Numbered from the stretch's first letter, positions 34,515-47,443 are shown. The stretch: 64,000 bases of DNA from Straminergon stramineum (GCA_963920665.1 OY987266.1:8003001-8067000), one strand, 5' to 3'. Numbers and translations: made by a program. Notes: generated by a model not told the origin, from the letters alone.

Positions 34515-36300
34515 TACCTTTTCTATTTTTGCTCTAATTGTTCTTTCCATTCATGTTCAAAATTCCATTTATGTACATTTTCTACAAGTTTTTGCATATA
34601 TCTTGGTTTTGTTGTTTGAAACTTGGTTTATACGTTTGAAGGGGTCTCTTGTCAATTGGTGTACTAATGTATTTTAATAATTTTTTCATGTATCTCCTAT
34701 CACGGATAAATTCAAAGGTATAATTTGTGTTGTCTATTATGTTTTGGCAAAACATTTCTGAAGTCTTATTTCTTGCAAACAATTGGTTAGTTGGCATTGA
34801 GTGACAATAGTGACCATGATTGGTTATGCCTTGTTTCATATTAGCCCTTGACGGATGCCAAGGACATTTTGTGTCCTTTTGATGGCCAACTAAGCTTTGT
34901 GCATATTGATGAATGGATGATTTTCATTTCATGATTGGTGTGCCATTTTATTTTTGATATATCCAAATCATTGAGTTACATTCAAGACATTTTAGTTGTT
35001 TGTTGATTTTATATAGGGTAGTTTTCAAAGAATTCATACATTATCCAATGTATTTCAATATTTTGAGTTTTTTCCCTTCAAATCTTGATTTTTACATTTA
35101 TATCAATTTATTTTACTTATGAGTAAAACTAGCACAATGAAGCATTGGAAGTGTAGTTCTAGCCTACTTGGAAGTTTTGAAAAATTCCTTAAACTAAGCT
35201 CTTTAGTAGAAGTTTGAAGTTGAGGATCTATAACCATGCTTATAAATATGGAGAGACATGGAAGTTTTCATTATACAATAATGTTCTACACTAAAATGTT
35301 GTTCTATTCTAAAAAATTAGATTTTTTGAACACAATGGACTCTTAATATGATTTTTCTTCAGTATTTTTTTCAAAAAGTCATTGTAAATTGAAATTTTCA
35401 TACAAAATATTGAATTTCTTGTTGAAAAAATACTAGACATGTGATTTCATCTATAAAAAATAATAACAAAATTTTTTAATTACTTGTAAACAGAAAAGAA
35501 ATGGAGGATACAAAGTGAAGGACTTTGAAGTTTGTCTACATGATCATGGGTTCCATCTTTGGAATTAGGGGTTCGGGTTCTATTTTATCTTGCCATTGCT
35601 ACCTACCTATTTGACTTTTAATGAGTGTAGCTATCAATATGAACTCTTGTAGTATTAGGATATAGTATAAATCTTTTTGATTTTCATCAAATCTATCATA
35701 TGGCAATCAAGTTCAAGATCAAGATGCTTATTTAAGATGTGTTTTAGTATTACTTGCTTATTTTATATATTTGGATCACTATGATTTATCATTCTAAGGA
35801 AATTTTGACTTGGATGGAATTGGTCAAATGCCTTGGACTCCAAAACATTCAAAAGTCCTTTATTTGAGTCATCACCATCTAAACCAAGTCCAGTTTTGGG
35901 TGACAAATCATCAAACAAATATAGGATGATGAAGAAGTTCCTCTTAAGTTTGCAAAATAGAGGGTCACATGCACTTTATTGCATTCATGATTTTCTTGTT
36001 TGTCCCACCAATACAACTCAATATTTGACTTTTCAATCCCACCTCCAGACATTTCTAGTGACTCATAGCAAAAATAATCTTCATCATTGATAATCCAATG
36101 AACTATTAGTGGAAGAAAAAGTAGTTTTAGCAAAGTTTTTGTTCCAAATAATATTGCATGTTTTGTTGTGCCAAAGAATTTTTGTTTTGTTTCTTGGGAC
36201 AAACAAGCTAGTCCCAAGAGAATAGTTTGAGAGGATCAATATCATTTAGAGCACACTTTTTGTCCCAAACTCTAACTATGTCCATCACCAACTTCTTCAA
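34515..36300 (+). repeat. Tail module of copy C
   Basis: After 34.5 kb the sequence switches to AT-rich DNA that from about 35100 matches the tail of copy A and the 39400-40580 block. The join marks an internal deletion that removed the SANT and LRR exons from unit C. No gene. Confidence 0.55.
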
Positions 36301-36439
36301 ATTTAATTTCTAATGTGCTAGAAAAACAACTTTCAAGATACTAAGTGCAATGTAGAAATTAGCATCTAATAGTATACTCTAGTATCCAATGGTATAGCTA
36401 TATTACCAATTGAGTTGTTTTTTCTACCAAACAACAAAT

Positions 36440-38300
36440 CAAACACTTGACATCGAAAGACCCAAAGTTAATAATATAAATCCTATGTTAGAAGCTATTC
36501 ATTGTTTCATGTGACATTCAAAACATTTACTGGTCATTCAAAATCATGGACCAAGTATGATATCAAAAACATAGAGATTGATGTTTTATTTCTATTACTA
36601 CATTTGGCTCCCTTCTTGCTCTCCTTGTAAATGAAATATGTTTCTACAACTAGAGAATCAAATCACTTTTCTCTATTTGAACACCTCTAGAGTTAATAAT
36701 TATGTTTTAGATCTTGATAAATTTAACAATTATATCACACACAAATTCAATACTAAAAGTAATGCCACCTCAAAGTTTTGAACAAACATATAAAATAGTT
36801 TCCATTACTTAACCCCTAAAGGTATTTGACTATGTTTTCACCAAAAACACTCCAAAACTGTCATCTTTAGTACAAGTACCAAATTGTAAAACAAATACAT
36901 TTTGGACAAATGTAACCATAGGATCTTGTAGTACGCTAGTTTGGAAAGATGTGGAAAAAATTTCAGAAATTTCCACCGTCTGGATTGCAAGATATTAGCA
37001 TTTGAAGTGGAAATAAGCCATTTTGGGGCCCTACGAAAATCCAGGCAGATGCACTTCACAAAATCAGATCATTATGAAAAATTGTCCAAAATGGTTGTAA
37101 CTCATTGGATTCATTCTTCAAGTCATGTTGGCTACATTCCTGAAAAAATTTAGATCATTTGGAATTGTACAACATATAGGAAAAAAATAGTAAGTTGAAA
37201 GAAGTAGAGAATGATTCAAAATACTAAATTGTTAATAATTTATTTATGGAATTGAAAAAAGACAATCCCAATGGTTAAATTTTTGTAATAAAAAATCTAC
37301 ACCTCAATTTTTTATTTTTTTCCAAAAATATTAAAAATTGAGTTAAATAAAGGTCTTCAAAGTTTATTTTAGAGTAGAGATTCCATTACCACCCACAAAC
37401 TACCCACATCTAAAACTCTTCATAACTTTCATCTCATAAATTGAAATGGAATAATTCAAAGCTCTCCATGTATATGAAATTTAGGATAATAAATTTCAAA
37501 TTTTTATTTTTTTTTAAAAGTGATTTTTAAAGAAGTTTTTTTGTTGCCCGAGCTGCCTGCCGAGCAATGAAAACAACATATCATACAAAAACTTTTTAAC
37601 CATGTATTCAAAAGTTATGAAAATTGTTGGGTCTTAAAGCGACTCCTCGGGCACATGTTGTGTGAAAATTTCAAAGAAAAAAAAATTCCATTCGTAGTGA
37701 GCTGCCCAAAATCACTATGTTGCCAAAAAACACCATTTGGTCCTCTAGGGGTTAATTATCATAGTCTTTATAAGGTCTCATTGGAAAATAAAATAAAATC
37801 CCCAATTCTCTTATCATAAATTTTTGGCACACTATATGAACAAAATATGAATTTTCAATTGTAGATTTTTATATACCTAAAAATTGACCCTAAGCTCTTA
37901 GGTTCAACAACTCTCCATTCGAGGTTGCAATTTGTAGAGATGGTTTCCACAATAGCATTGCAATTTAGTGTGATAACCTTAGACAATACAATACATTACT
38001 TGCAAAATTTGTACAACTTACATAACATTCTTAATCAATGAAGCATGGGTCCTTATAACATTGTCAAAAACATGTTGTTAAAATATATTGACTCAAAGAC
38101 AAAGTTGTCCTCAGTTCATGTCATGGCTTGGTTAGAAATGTTTTGGAGGTGGAAGGTACATATCAACACATACTATCAACATATCCTTAACAAGCAATTA
38201 CTTCTTTTAGAAAACAAGCCACTAGACAAGGAGCAACTCTCTCCTTAGTTGTAGCACTTGTTTACTCTTTGAGTTAAGTTAAGGTAGAAATACCCCAAGG
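36440..38300 (+). repeat. Spacer module, copy 2 (interrupted)
   Basis: Matches 8155-9290, 40680-41560 and 56340-58080. It is split by the TTAA element at 36813-37751. The two halves join perfectly with the uninterrupted copies when the element and one TTAA are removed. Confidence 0.7.
36813..37751 (+). mobile_element. TTAA-flanked element, 939 bp, with empty-site evidence
   Basis: TTAA at 36809-36812 and 37752-37755. The ends are CCCCTAAAGG and, reverse-complemented, CCCCTAGAGG. It sits inside the spacer module. The same position in the copy at 41059-41062 and in the copy near 56686 has one TTAA and no insert, which shows precise TTAA target duplication. The interior is AT-rich and shares ATTGCAAGATATTAGCATTTG with relatives. 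No transposase frame. Confidence 0.8.
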
Positions 38301-38599
38301 CATCCTTGTTCCCATTCATGCATAGTAGAGTTTCTTTGAAATGTCCCCAGGCTTTCATTAAAGTCTCCTCTAAAGTGCCATACAATTGTCCCCTTACTTA
38401 TTGTTGATTAGTTGACTATTGATTTCGATAGATTTTGATTTCAGGTCCACCTATATGAAAATTCATGATTGTCAATTGCTAGTACTACGGAAATATTTTT
38501 TCCAACAAAAGGTGCCTCCAACTATATGGAATTGCTTAGATTGACAGTTTTAGGCACTTCCACCGTAGGCTGCTCAAACTTCCTCAAAGTATGGTGATG

Positions 38600-38890
38600 G
38601 ACCTGACCCCTGGAGCCACCAAGTATCTGCTCTCTGATATTAGAGATGGGAAGGGACGAGCTTCAGAAGTCCATACAGACATACAGTAATGGAAGTTATG
38701 AGTCTGATATCGAGTCAGACTGGGTGTTTGTCTTCCCATTTGTCACAGAAGCAGGAGCTCCGGCACATTAAAATAAACTCTGGGAAGTATTGGCGCATTT
38801 TCTCAAAATTTCACATGTTTTTACTGCGTCAAACTAGACAGATTGTGTTGGACATCCGCGGGGCATGTGTGACGTTAGAGAAAACGTATT
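38600..38890 (+). repeat. Solo head module, copy D
   Basis: GC-rich fragment with CTCTGATATTAGAG (one change from the palindrome), AGTCTGATATCGAGTC and CCCATTTGTC. No gene body follows. The flanking DNA goes directly to a TTAA element and a tail module. Confidence 0.6.
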
Positions 38891-38904
38891 TCCACATTTT
38901 TTAA

Positions 38905-39274
38905 CCCTTAAACGCCGGGCCGGTCACCGTGGCACAAAGTCGGTCTGTACATAGTAGTGCATTGGAGATTGACCGCTGGAAAAGACACTGTTCACGCTGA
39001 TGAAAGAACTTGCGAAAGCCCACATGACATGTTGTCCTCACAAAAATTGCTAAAAGGGCAGCATGGGGTCTATAACCATCTGTGCACATCTCTCACAATT
39101 TGAGGTACCTGAAATTATGAATGCATTCAATGACGATAATTTTGGCCTGCCATTACAGAGCACTTCTCTATGATCACAATGAAAAAAAATTGGATGAAAA
39201 ACAACTTTCCTACATCCAACAGATTGGTTTTTGTCTTTCATTGGACGAAAAACGTCCGCCTCAGCGTTTAGGGG
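38905..39274. mobile_element. Short TTAA-flanked MITE, ACGCC subfamily, 370 bp
   Basis: TTAA at 38901-38904 and 39275-39278. The left end is CCCTTAAACGCCGGGCCGG. The right end, reverse-complemented, is CCCCTAAACGCTGAGGCGG, so 15 of 19 match. A GGACGAAAAACGTCC hairpin lies inside the right end, as in the 5951-6171 copy. Non-coding. Confidence 0.75.
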
Positions 39275-39278
39275 TTAA

Positions 39279-40600
39279 CTTGTCAAAAAAAACAGGGGTT
39301 TCTTTTAGTGTATCTCTTGTCTAGGATAAATTTGAAGGTATAATTTGTGTGTTGTCTACTAGAATGTTTCTAGAAAAATATTCCTGAAGTCTTGTTCTTG
39401 GCAAGCAATTGATTAGTTGCTTTTCTATTCTACTTCAAAGTTTTTAAAAATTCCTTAAAATAATCATTTTAGTGAAGTTTGAAGTTGAGGATCTATAACC
39501 ACGTTCCTAAATATGGAATGAGTGGGAAGATTTCTTTATACTACAATGTTCTAGACTATAATGTACTTCTATTCTGAAAATTTAGATTTTTTGAACATGA
39601 TTTGTTTTTTACATGAATTCACATGAATTCACATCATTTCTTCTTCAAAAACTCTTCGTAAATTGAAATTTTCATAGAGAAAATTGAATTTTTATTGACC
39701 AATAGAGTGAATACACATGTGATTTCATCTTTGAAAAATAAAACCAGAATTTTCTAATTCATAAATAGAAAAGAAATGGAAGTTACAAAGCGAGGAACTT
39801 TCAATGTGATGATACATAGGCTCGTCTTTTTGGAGTTAGATAAACGTGGACGTTGCATTTGGTCTTGTCACTGCTACCAACCTATTTGACTTGTAATGAG
39901 TGCAAGTCTTGATATATCAATTTTTGGAGTATTGGAACACAACGTAATTCTTTTGAATTTTTATAGATTTGTCATTTGGCAATCAAGTTCAAGATCAAGA
40001 TACTTGTTAATTTATAATATGTTATATTGTGATTTATTTACTTTATTCATTGGATTATTATGATTCATCATAATAAGAATTGCATGACTTGGATGGAATT
40101 GGTGAAAACACCTCCTTCAAAACACTCAAAAGTCCTTTATTCAAGTTGCCACAATCTAAACTATGTCTAGAATGGGTGAAAAATCATCAAACAAATATAG
40201 GATGATGGAAAAGTTCCTCTTTGCAAAATTGAAGGTCACAACCATTATAATTCTTCTTCTTGTTTGTCCCACCCATACAACTCAATATTCAACCTTTCAA
40301 GCACCTCCAACATTTCCAATGTTCCATAGCAAAAACAATCATTGATAATCCAATGAGCTATTTGTAGAAGAAAGCAGTTTTAGTAGAGTTCTCATTCCAA
40401 AAAATATTGCATGTTTTGTTGAGCCAAAGAAATTTTGTTTTGTTTCTTGGGACAAAAGAGCTAGTCCAAAGAGAATATTTTGACAAGATCAATATCATTT
40501 ATTGCTCATTTTTTGTCCCAAACTCTAGCTAAGTCCATCAACAACTTCTTCAAAATTTCTAATGAGATGAAAAGATACCTATGCAATTTAGAAATTAGTG
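39279..40600 (+). repeat. Tail module of a deleted unit (D)
   Basis: Homologous to the tails at 30840-31561 and 35100-36300, again without a gene body before it. AT-rich and non-coding. Confidence 0.55.
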
Positions 40601-40679
40601 TCCGACAATAAGGTCTAGTATCCAATGGTGTACCTATATTACCAATCTAGGTTTTTTTCTACCAAACAATACATTGAAC

Positions 40680-41560
40680 ACTTGACATCCAAAATTAAAG
40701 TTAATAATATAAATTCTATGTTCAAAGCTATTAGTTGTTTGATGTGACTTTAATAGCTGTCATTCAAAACTTCTATCATTCAAAAGTATGGGCCAAGTTT
40801 GATATCAAAAACTTAGGGCCTAATGCTTTCTTTCAATTATTATATTGTGTCTCTCTTCTTGGGCTATTTTGTAAATGAAATATGTTTCTACAGATACAAA
40901 ATCAAATCCCTTTTGTCTATTTGAGTGCCTCCCAAGTGAATAATCATGTTTTAGCTCTTGCTCAATTTAATAGTCTAATCACACACAAATTCAATACTAA
41001 AAGAAATGCCACCTCAAAGTTTTGAACAAGCATATGAACATGCCCTAGTTTCCATCATTTAATTGTCTTAGTTTTGATTAGGTCTCATTGGAAAGTAAAA
41101 GAAGATCTCCAATTCTCTTACTATGTATTTTTTGGCACACTTTATGAACAAAATATGAATTTTCAATTGTAGATTGTAGGTGCACCTAAAATTGAACCAA
41201 GGCTCTTATGTTCAACAATTCTCCATTTTAGGCTACAATTTGTAGAGGTGGGTTCCACGCAATTGCTTGCAAAATTGGCCCAATTTACATAATGTTCTAA
41301 ACCAATGAAACAAGGGTCCTTAGAGCATAGTCAAAACATCGTCTTAAAAAATATACTTAGGCTCAAAGAGAGAGTTGTCCTCACTTGTACTAGAAATATT
41401 TTGTAGGTGGAAGGTATTGTTGACATATGGCCTTGCTAATAAGCAATTACTTCTTCTAGAAAACAAGCCACTAAGTTACACAATGAAAGAATCTCTCCTT
41501 AGATGTAAAACTTGTTTACTCTTTGATCCAAAGCCAATAAACTCATGCGGACAGATGCCG
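40680..41560 (+). repeat. Spacer module, copy 3 (uninterrupted)
   Basis: The intact version of the spacer. It provides the empty target site TTAA at 41059-41062 for the 36813-37751 insertion. It leads into the pre-head phrase CCGAACTC...AAATGTAATTC near 41560. Confidence 0.65.
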
Positions 41561-41639
41561 AACTCAAAAATGTAATTCTTGTCACGAACAAACTTTTTTT
41601 CCCATTAGTTTGATTTCGAAACCCAGCCACTTCCCGAGC

Positions 41640-41960
41640 ATAGATTAATTATAGAGATAACTTCCTTACCACAAGCTCCGCAGGAAAAGCTGCAGCACAT
41701 TCGTGGGAATCGTGGCTGATCGAACTTCACCTGACCTTAATAAGTGGTCATCACGACCAGAGTGAAGAACCGGCGCTCTGATATCAGAGTCCACGCAAGG
41801 GACGAGTCCGAAGTCACACCTTATTACAGCAGTATCAGTCTGATATCAATTCAGCCCGGGTGTTTGTCTTCCCATCTGTCGTCGTTGCCGTAACTTATTA
41901 TTCACGGAAGCAGGTGCTCCGGCGCATTAAAATAAGCTCCGGAGCATTTTCTCAAATTTT
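41640..41960 (+). repeat. Solo head module, copy E1
   Basis: GC-rich block with AAGCTCCGCAGGAAAAGCTGC (also near 11450), the perfect palindrome CTCTGATATCAGAG (41776-41789), AGTCTGATATC and GTCGTCGTTGCCGT-like sequence. Its continuation (41960-42330) has balanced composition but no convincing coding frame. Confidence 0.6.
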
Positions 41961-42334
41961 TGCATGTTTTAGTTGCGTCATAGTTTACCTGGGCACTACA
42001 ACGGCTGAGCGTAAAGACAAGAGTGAACTTGCAACGGAGGTGAAAACGACAACAGGACAGTGAAAACCACACATTGAGGAGTGAAACTACAGTGCAAAAT
42101 AGAATATTGGTCTTTGGAGAAGTTTTCTCCACGTCCATTTTTTTCCTCTGGAGGAGAAGAATGGATGCGGAGAAAACTTCTTCAAAAGAAGACTATTCCC
42201 TTCCACCCCGCATGCGGATAGCCAACTCCAAACAGGCACGTCCCCATTCTTCACGGATATCCCAGAGGGTGGAGGAACTATGACTACCCCTATTAGAGAT
42301 TGCAGAGACGAGTCAGAAGTCATCACTGACATAC

Positions 42335-43680
42335 CTTAGTGGTCATCAAGACTGGAGTCACGAAGAACCCGCTCTCTGATATCAGAGACGGAAGGGACGA
42401 GCCAGAAAAGTCCCTCAACCTTCAGTAAAATAAGCTTCTCAGTCTGATATCGAAACCCGGGTGCTTGCCTTTGGCCCTGTCCCATTTGTCGTCGTCCGTC
42501 GTTGCCGTGACTTCTTCTTGACGGGATGATACATTCCAGCCCTATCAGGTCGAAGCTCTGGTATCGAAGCTTTTCGAAAGTTCAAACAATAGAGATGATG
42601 ATGGAGGTCTTTTCTACTGGTCTTTTGGACTACTCTACCCTTACCCTAACCCTAACCTAACCTCTTGGTGACCAAGTCCCCTCCGGATCAGGAGGCGCTT
42701 GATGATTTGGGAAGGTTCATAAGATCGCAATTTTTGGTATGATTTTTTGAAACTTTCTTTGGAAGATAGGAAAACATGTTAGCTTTCAAAAAAATATAAT
42801 TTTTTTTATTTCAATTGGTGTCCACGAGCAAAAGTTAAGTCATCCAAAGCCCAAAATCAAGCTCTTTGGGTAGTACAAAGAAATTATTTTAAAAAGCCTA
42901 AATAAGATTCTCAATGATTTTTTTAGTTTTTTCATTACAAAATATTTTTGTCTACTTGCAAATATTGGATTCATTCTACTTGGACTTGTAATGAGAAAAT
43001 TATAGAAGGTCTTATTTTTCAGGTAGGCAAAGTAATTTCTTAAAAAACTAACTTATAGGATTCAATTTTGAGTTCAATTTTTACAATTTTCAAAAAGAAA
43101 AATTCCACAACGTTTAGATTGCTTGCTCGAACAATGTCATTGTTGAGATTATTGTGTTTCCATTCCATCTTAGAGATATTATTAATTTAGTTTTCCCTCT
43201 ATCTCATGTACTTAACAATTTTTAAAGTGTGAAAAATTGTTGTTTTTGAAAATGATATCCTATAGAATCTCAATTCAATTCTTCAACATAAATTTTTTTT
43301 AAATCAAAATGTGGAATACCAATCTCTTACATGAACCCCTAGAAGCCCATGCAACCAGTTTATGGTTGTGGCTTATCTTTGGGTAGCGCTTCTAGGTGGA
43401 TTTTATTTTCATTATCAAAATTTTTTAATTCAAACCAACGAGGGTTGTCTTTGAATTTTCACATTCTAAACTAAAATTGCTATAGTCAAAAAAATTATAA
43501 GGAATTCTTTTTAAAAACAACTAGTATTTGTTAGGTGTTATTAAATTTACTATTTTGAAAAAATAGTGATGATTCCATAATTGATTTTATGCCATATTAC
43601 AAAACCATTGGAACTACAACTTTGCCCAAAGATTAAAAAAAAATTGAGTGCTAAATATAGAAATTGCAATTTTCGTGAAT
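42335..43680 (+). repeat. Long direct repeat, copy 2, with head module E2
   Basis: Near-identical partner of 11486-12960. It includes the palindrome at 42374-42387, TTGACGGGATGATACATTCC and the following AT-rich kilobase. It stops abruptly at 43683, where another head begins. Confidence 0.7.
42637..42663. repeat. Short telomere-like CCCTAA run
   Basis: A few imperfect CCCTAA and CCTAA units. The partner repeat at about 11775 has only one unit, so it looks like a local expansion, not a relic of chromosome fusion. Confidence 0.5.
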
Positions 43681-43682
43681 TT

Positions 43683-44650
43683 TAGAAGTGACGAGTCTGA
43701 AGTCACACCTTACTATTACGGCAGTCAGGATCAGTCTGATATCGAATGAGCCCGGGTGTTGACTTTGTCAGTCTTTGGCTCTGCCACTCCTTCCCATTTG
43801 TCGTCATCGTTGCCGTGTAATTGGCGGAAGCAGGCGCTGCACACATTCCAGCGCAAAACAAAATAATAAGCAGCTCTGGGAAGTATCGGAGCTTTTCCGG
43901 AAGTTGGAGCAAGGGAGATTATTATTATGGAGGACTTTCCTAGCTGTTCTCTTCATTTGGGCTCCCAGAATCTCTATAGTAGGTGATCAAGGGACTCTTA
44001 AAGGTTCGGGACCTCCGACAAGTTCCCATAATCTGAATTTTTGGTCCGATTCTGTGAATTTATTTTTTGAAGATAGAAAAACACATCATCGTTCTAGAAA
44101 ATATTCAAAGTAATTTCTATTTCAATCGGTGCCCCCGAGCAAAAATTATGTCATCTTAATTCCAAAATGGAGCTAGCTGGGCATCACAAGAAATAAAATA
44201 AAATAAAATATAAGATTCTCAAAATTTCATTTCTCATGGGAAATATTTTCACCTATGTGGAAAGATCAAACTCATTTTATTTAGACTTGAGATGACAAAG
44301 CTATAGAAGGTCTTGTTTTTTGGACAATGAATGCATCTTCTTCCAAAAACAACTTATAGGACTCAATTTTGAACTCAATTTTCACATATTTTTCGAAAAC
44401 AAAAATTTCCATAAGGTTTAGTTACTTTGCTTGCTAGAGCAATCTCATTGTTGGAATTAAGGTATTTTCAATTCTATCTTAGAGTTGTTCACAATTTAGT
44501 TTTCCTTCTATCTCGTAACCATATATACTTAGCAATTTTCTACAGTGTGAAATCTAGTCTTTTACATCTGAAAGTTTTTCCGTATAATCTCAACTCAATT
44601 CTTCAACATAAAAAAAATTAATAAAAAATTTGAAGTAGAGATTTTTTTTC
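43683..44650 (+). repeat. Solo head module (F) plus AT-rich family copy
   Basis: 43690-43940 repeats the head phrases (GGAAGCAGGCGCTGCACACATT, CAGTCTGATATCGA, CCCATTTGTCGTC). 44020-44640 is another copy of the AT-rich family that follows heads E2 and 11390. No gene body. Confidence 0.55.
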
Positions 44651-44655
44651 AATTA

Positions 44656-46816
44656 CCCCTAAAGACCCACACAACTAGTTTTTGGTTGGAGCTCTACTTT
44701 AGGCAACATATATAGGCAGGAGAAGTTTTTATCAATTATCATTTTTTCAATGCAAACTAGAGAGATTTTCAAATGATTTCTCTAAGTGTATCCAAACCTT
44801 GTAGTGCGCTCTTATAAAGTTTCATCCTCCCTCTATGTTAACCCCTCATTGCCTAAGGCCTAAACATGTTCAAAAACAACATTCCTTTTGAAGTGTTGTA
44901 GATATAGTTTTCACTTAGTTATAGAAATCTCAACCATACAATCTTGTAGTGCACTTGTTGTAAATGATGTGCATCAAATTTGGTGTCATTTGACCTCATA
45001 GATTGCAAGATTATAATGTTTTTAGTGTTGAAAAAGGATGTTGAAATTTTCCTAAAAACACATTTGGAGGCAAAATTTGGCTTCTAAATCTACTTAAATG
45101 AAGAAGCTTTAAGCTATGAAGTGAGTCAAAATTAGTATACAAACACATTGATTAAAAAAAATATCATTCAATTGACTCATTGTGTTTGCAAAATGGCTTT
45201 GAAATGTCAAAAAATAGCAAGAAAAGTTGCAAAAAACACATCAAAAACTGAATCTCCTTCTACTAAAATTCTTCGCAATAACTCATAACATCTTGGATTG
45301 ATATGAAATTATATACACACAAACTAGACTAGTATGCAAATTTTTTCAAAAAAGACACATTGGAAACGAACATTGTCTGAAGAAGATACAAGCCTGCCGA
45401 AGTTCACCCTGTAATCCAAAAATGTTGGGATTTTGAACTTCGAATTGCTCCTACACATTCTAAACAACTTGGATTGACATGAAAATTCTACCACAATAAC
45501 TAGATTTCAAGGGGAACATAACTCAATAAATTTTAGTGAAAAAAAACTTTGGATGAAGGGGATACAAGCGCTTGAAGTTGCAACCATCAAATGTAGTTTG
45601 ATGAATTCAAATTGAACTTGTGAACTTCGATTGGCTTCCAAAAATTCAGTACATCTTCGATTGATTTGAAAATTTTACTACACAAACTAGAAGAGAGAGC
45701 TCAAAATTTGCAACAAGTTTTATTGATTTCAAACATCAGATGCAAAAATTATAGCACTTTAAATTTGACCTGAGGACACTTTTCATCCCCTTCAGCGGTG
45801 AGGGTTTAAATTGATCTCTTGGTTCCTCTTGTAAAGTTAGTTGTCGAATTGGAAGATCATTTTGGGATTGGAGGGAGTATTTTGAATGTTTCCACCTTTC
45901 CACTATATAGTACCATTGTCCCCTCTAGAGATAAATTGGATTTGGGGCAAGCTCCTAAAATCTCAATATTTGTCATGATTTTTTGAATTTTTTTGTGAAG
46001 ATAGAAAAAGACATTAGTCTATTGGAAATATAAATTTTATTTCAATTAGTTCTTGGAAGCAAAAGTTATGGCCCAATAAATCCTTTTTATTAGATTGGCA
46101 TGCAAAATCTCCCCAATACAAAAACTTTAAAAAAACTTTAAAAATTTGTTTATCATATATTGTAATTTCATCTACATGGGTAGTTTTGATTCATTTCATT
46201 TGGATTTGCTAAGGCAAAGTTATAGAAAATCTTCTTTTTCAAGCAATTACAACATCTTTTTGAAAAAAATAGCTAGAGAGATTCATTTTTGAATTCAATT
46301 TTCACAATTTCTTTACAAATAAAGTTTCACAAGGTTGAGATCTCTTGCAAGAACAATCTCATTTTTGGAATTATTGGGTTCCAATTCTATCAAAGAACTA
46401 TTAACATGAGGTTTAGTTTACACTTCAATCTTTAACCTACTTCTACTTAACAATTTTTTAATGAATGAAAATGAAATATGATATTTTTTTCTTTTTTAAA
46501 TCTCATAAACTCAATTCTTCAAGATAAGAAATTAGAAATCTAAAATCCATAGTGAAAAAATGATAATTTAAGATGATTCAAAGCCAAAAAATCTTGTTAG
46601 GCCTTAGTTAAATTTTTTCTTCTTCACTTTAAATGCGAATATCTTACAATCTATATAGTCAAAGGTTTTTGAAATTTCTTCCACACATTTATATACTAGT
46701 CTATTGCAAGACCCTATAGTTAGATATACAATTTTTTTTAAAAGTCTATGGCACTTTGTAATAAACATGACAATTTTTAGAGGACTTTGATGGAAAAGGC
46801 CCTAAGGCTTTAGGGA
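44656..46816. mobile_element. Possible outer TTAA-family element with a nested relative
   Basis: The left end is CCCCTAAAGACCC after ATTA. The right end, reverse-complemented, is TCCCTAAAGCCTT before TTAA (46817-46820). The 44842-45805 element lies inside. Removing it leaves about 1.2 kb, like the 9295-10589 member. The left flank is not a perfect TTAA, so this is a weak call. Confidence 0.35.
44842..45805. mobile_element. TTAA-flanked element with internal triplicated repeat, 964 bp
   Basis: TTAA at 44838-44841 and 45806-45809. The left end is CCCCTCATTGCCTAAGG. The right end, reverse-complemented, is ACCCTCACCGCTGAAGG. Inside are three degenerate units about 180 bases apart containing CTTGGATTGATATGAAA, CTTGGATTGACATGAAA and CTTCGATTGATTTGAAA followed by ACAAACTAGA-like sequence. 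Non-coding. Confidence 0.6.
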
Positions 46817-46820
46817 TTAA

Positions 46821-47169
46821 AAATTCACACATTATTGTGTGAGTGTCATGAAATTATGAAACAACTTGGGGGTTGGTTTTTTCTCTAGGAGGCCAACATT
46901 CTTCCCCCAAAATGCATCATTTCAATTCTTGAGCTCTTAGGGCACACCTACTTGCTTGCTCAGTGGGCAATTTTCGGCCTAATTCAAGCAATAAGACGAA
47001 AGAGGCTCAACTGATTGTCTTGCCAGGGTGGGCAAGCTGGAATGGAGGAGTCGAGGTTTTACTGATATCAAGGGAGAACTCCATTGGTGGAAACTAGACA
47101 ACCTTGAGAGGGAATTTAATACTTGTGGATTTCATAGTGTATCTCTCCCCAGTCCCCACCCAGTGGATC
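46821..47169 (+). repeat. Pre-head module upstream of copy B
   Basis: 46830-46960 matches 23450-23580. The homology is then interrupted by an insertion that includes the fold-back at 47170-47443. No gene. Confidence 0.5.
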
Positions 47170-47443
47170 CAGATGAAAGTGCAATTCCTATTTTCAGGCA
47201 ACGGTGGATTGACCCCTCGCTCGTCCCCCCCAAGTCATCCCAGGGGTTCCTGTAAAAGAAATGACCCCCTATTTTGTGCTTCAATAATTTAACTTCTCTA
47301 CCCCCCTTGCTAATTTGGGTCCTCTGATTGCAAATATGAATTCAAAATTTGCAAACTTTATCATGTGTGAAAAATAAAAAATTTCAGGATTTTTACTTGG
47401 GGACTAGCGAGGGGGTCAATCCACCCCGGCCTATTTTCATCTG
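47170..47443. mobile_element. Fold-back element upstream of copy B
   Basis: Inverted repeats: GGTGGATTGACCCCTCGCTC at 47203 pairs with the region 47396-47425, and CAGATGAAA (47170) pairs with TTTCATCTG (47435-47443). The arms differ by an indel of about 13 bases. The interior is non-coding. It lies in the upstream region of copy B only and is absent from A. Confidence 0.6.

Noticed and set aside
42637..42663. Interstitial telomere marking a chromosome fusion
   Set aside because: Only a few imperfect six-base units; the land-plant repeat normally has seven bases, and the partner repeat shows a simple local expansion.
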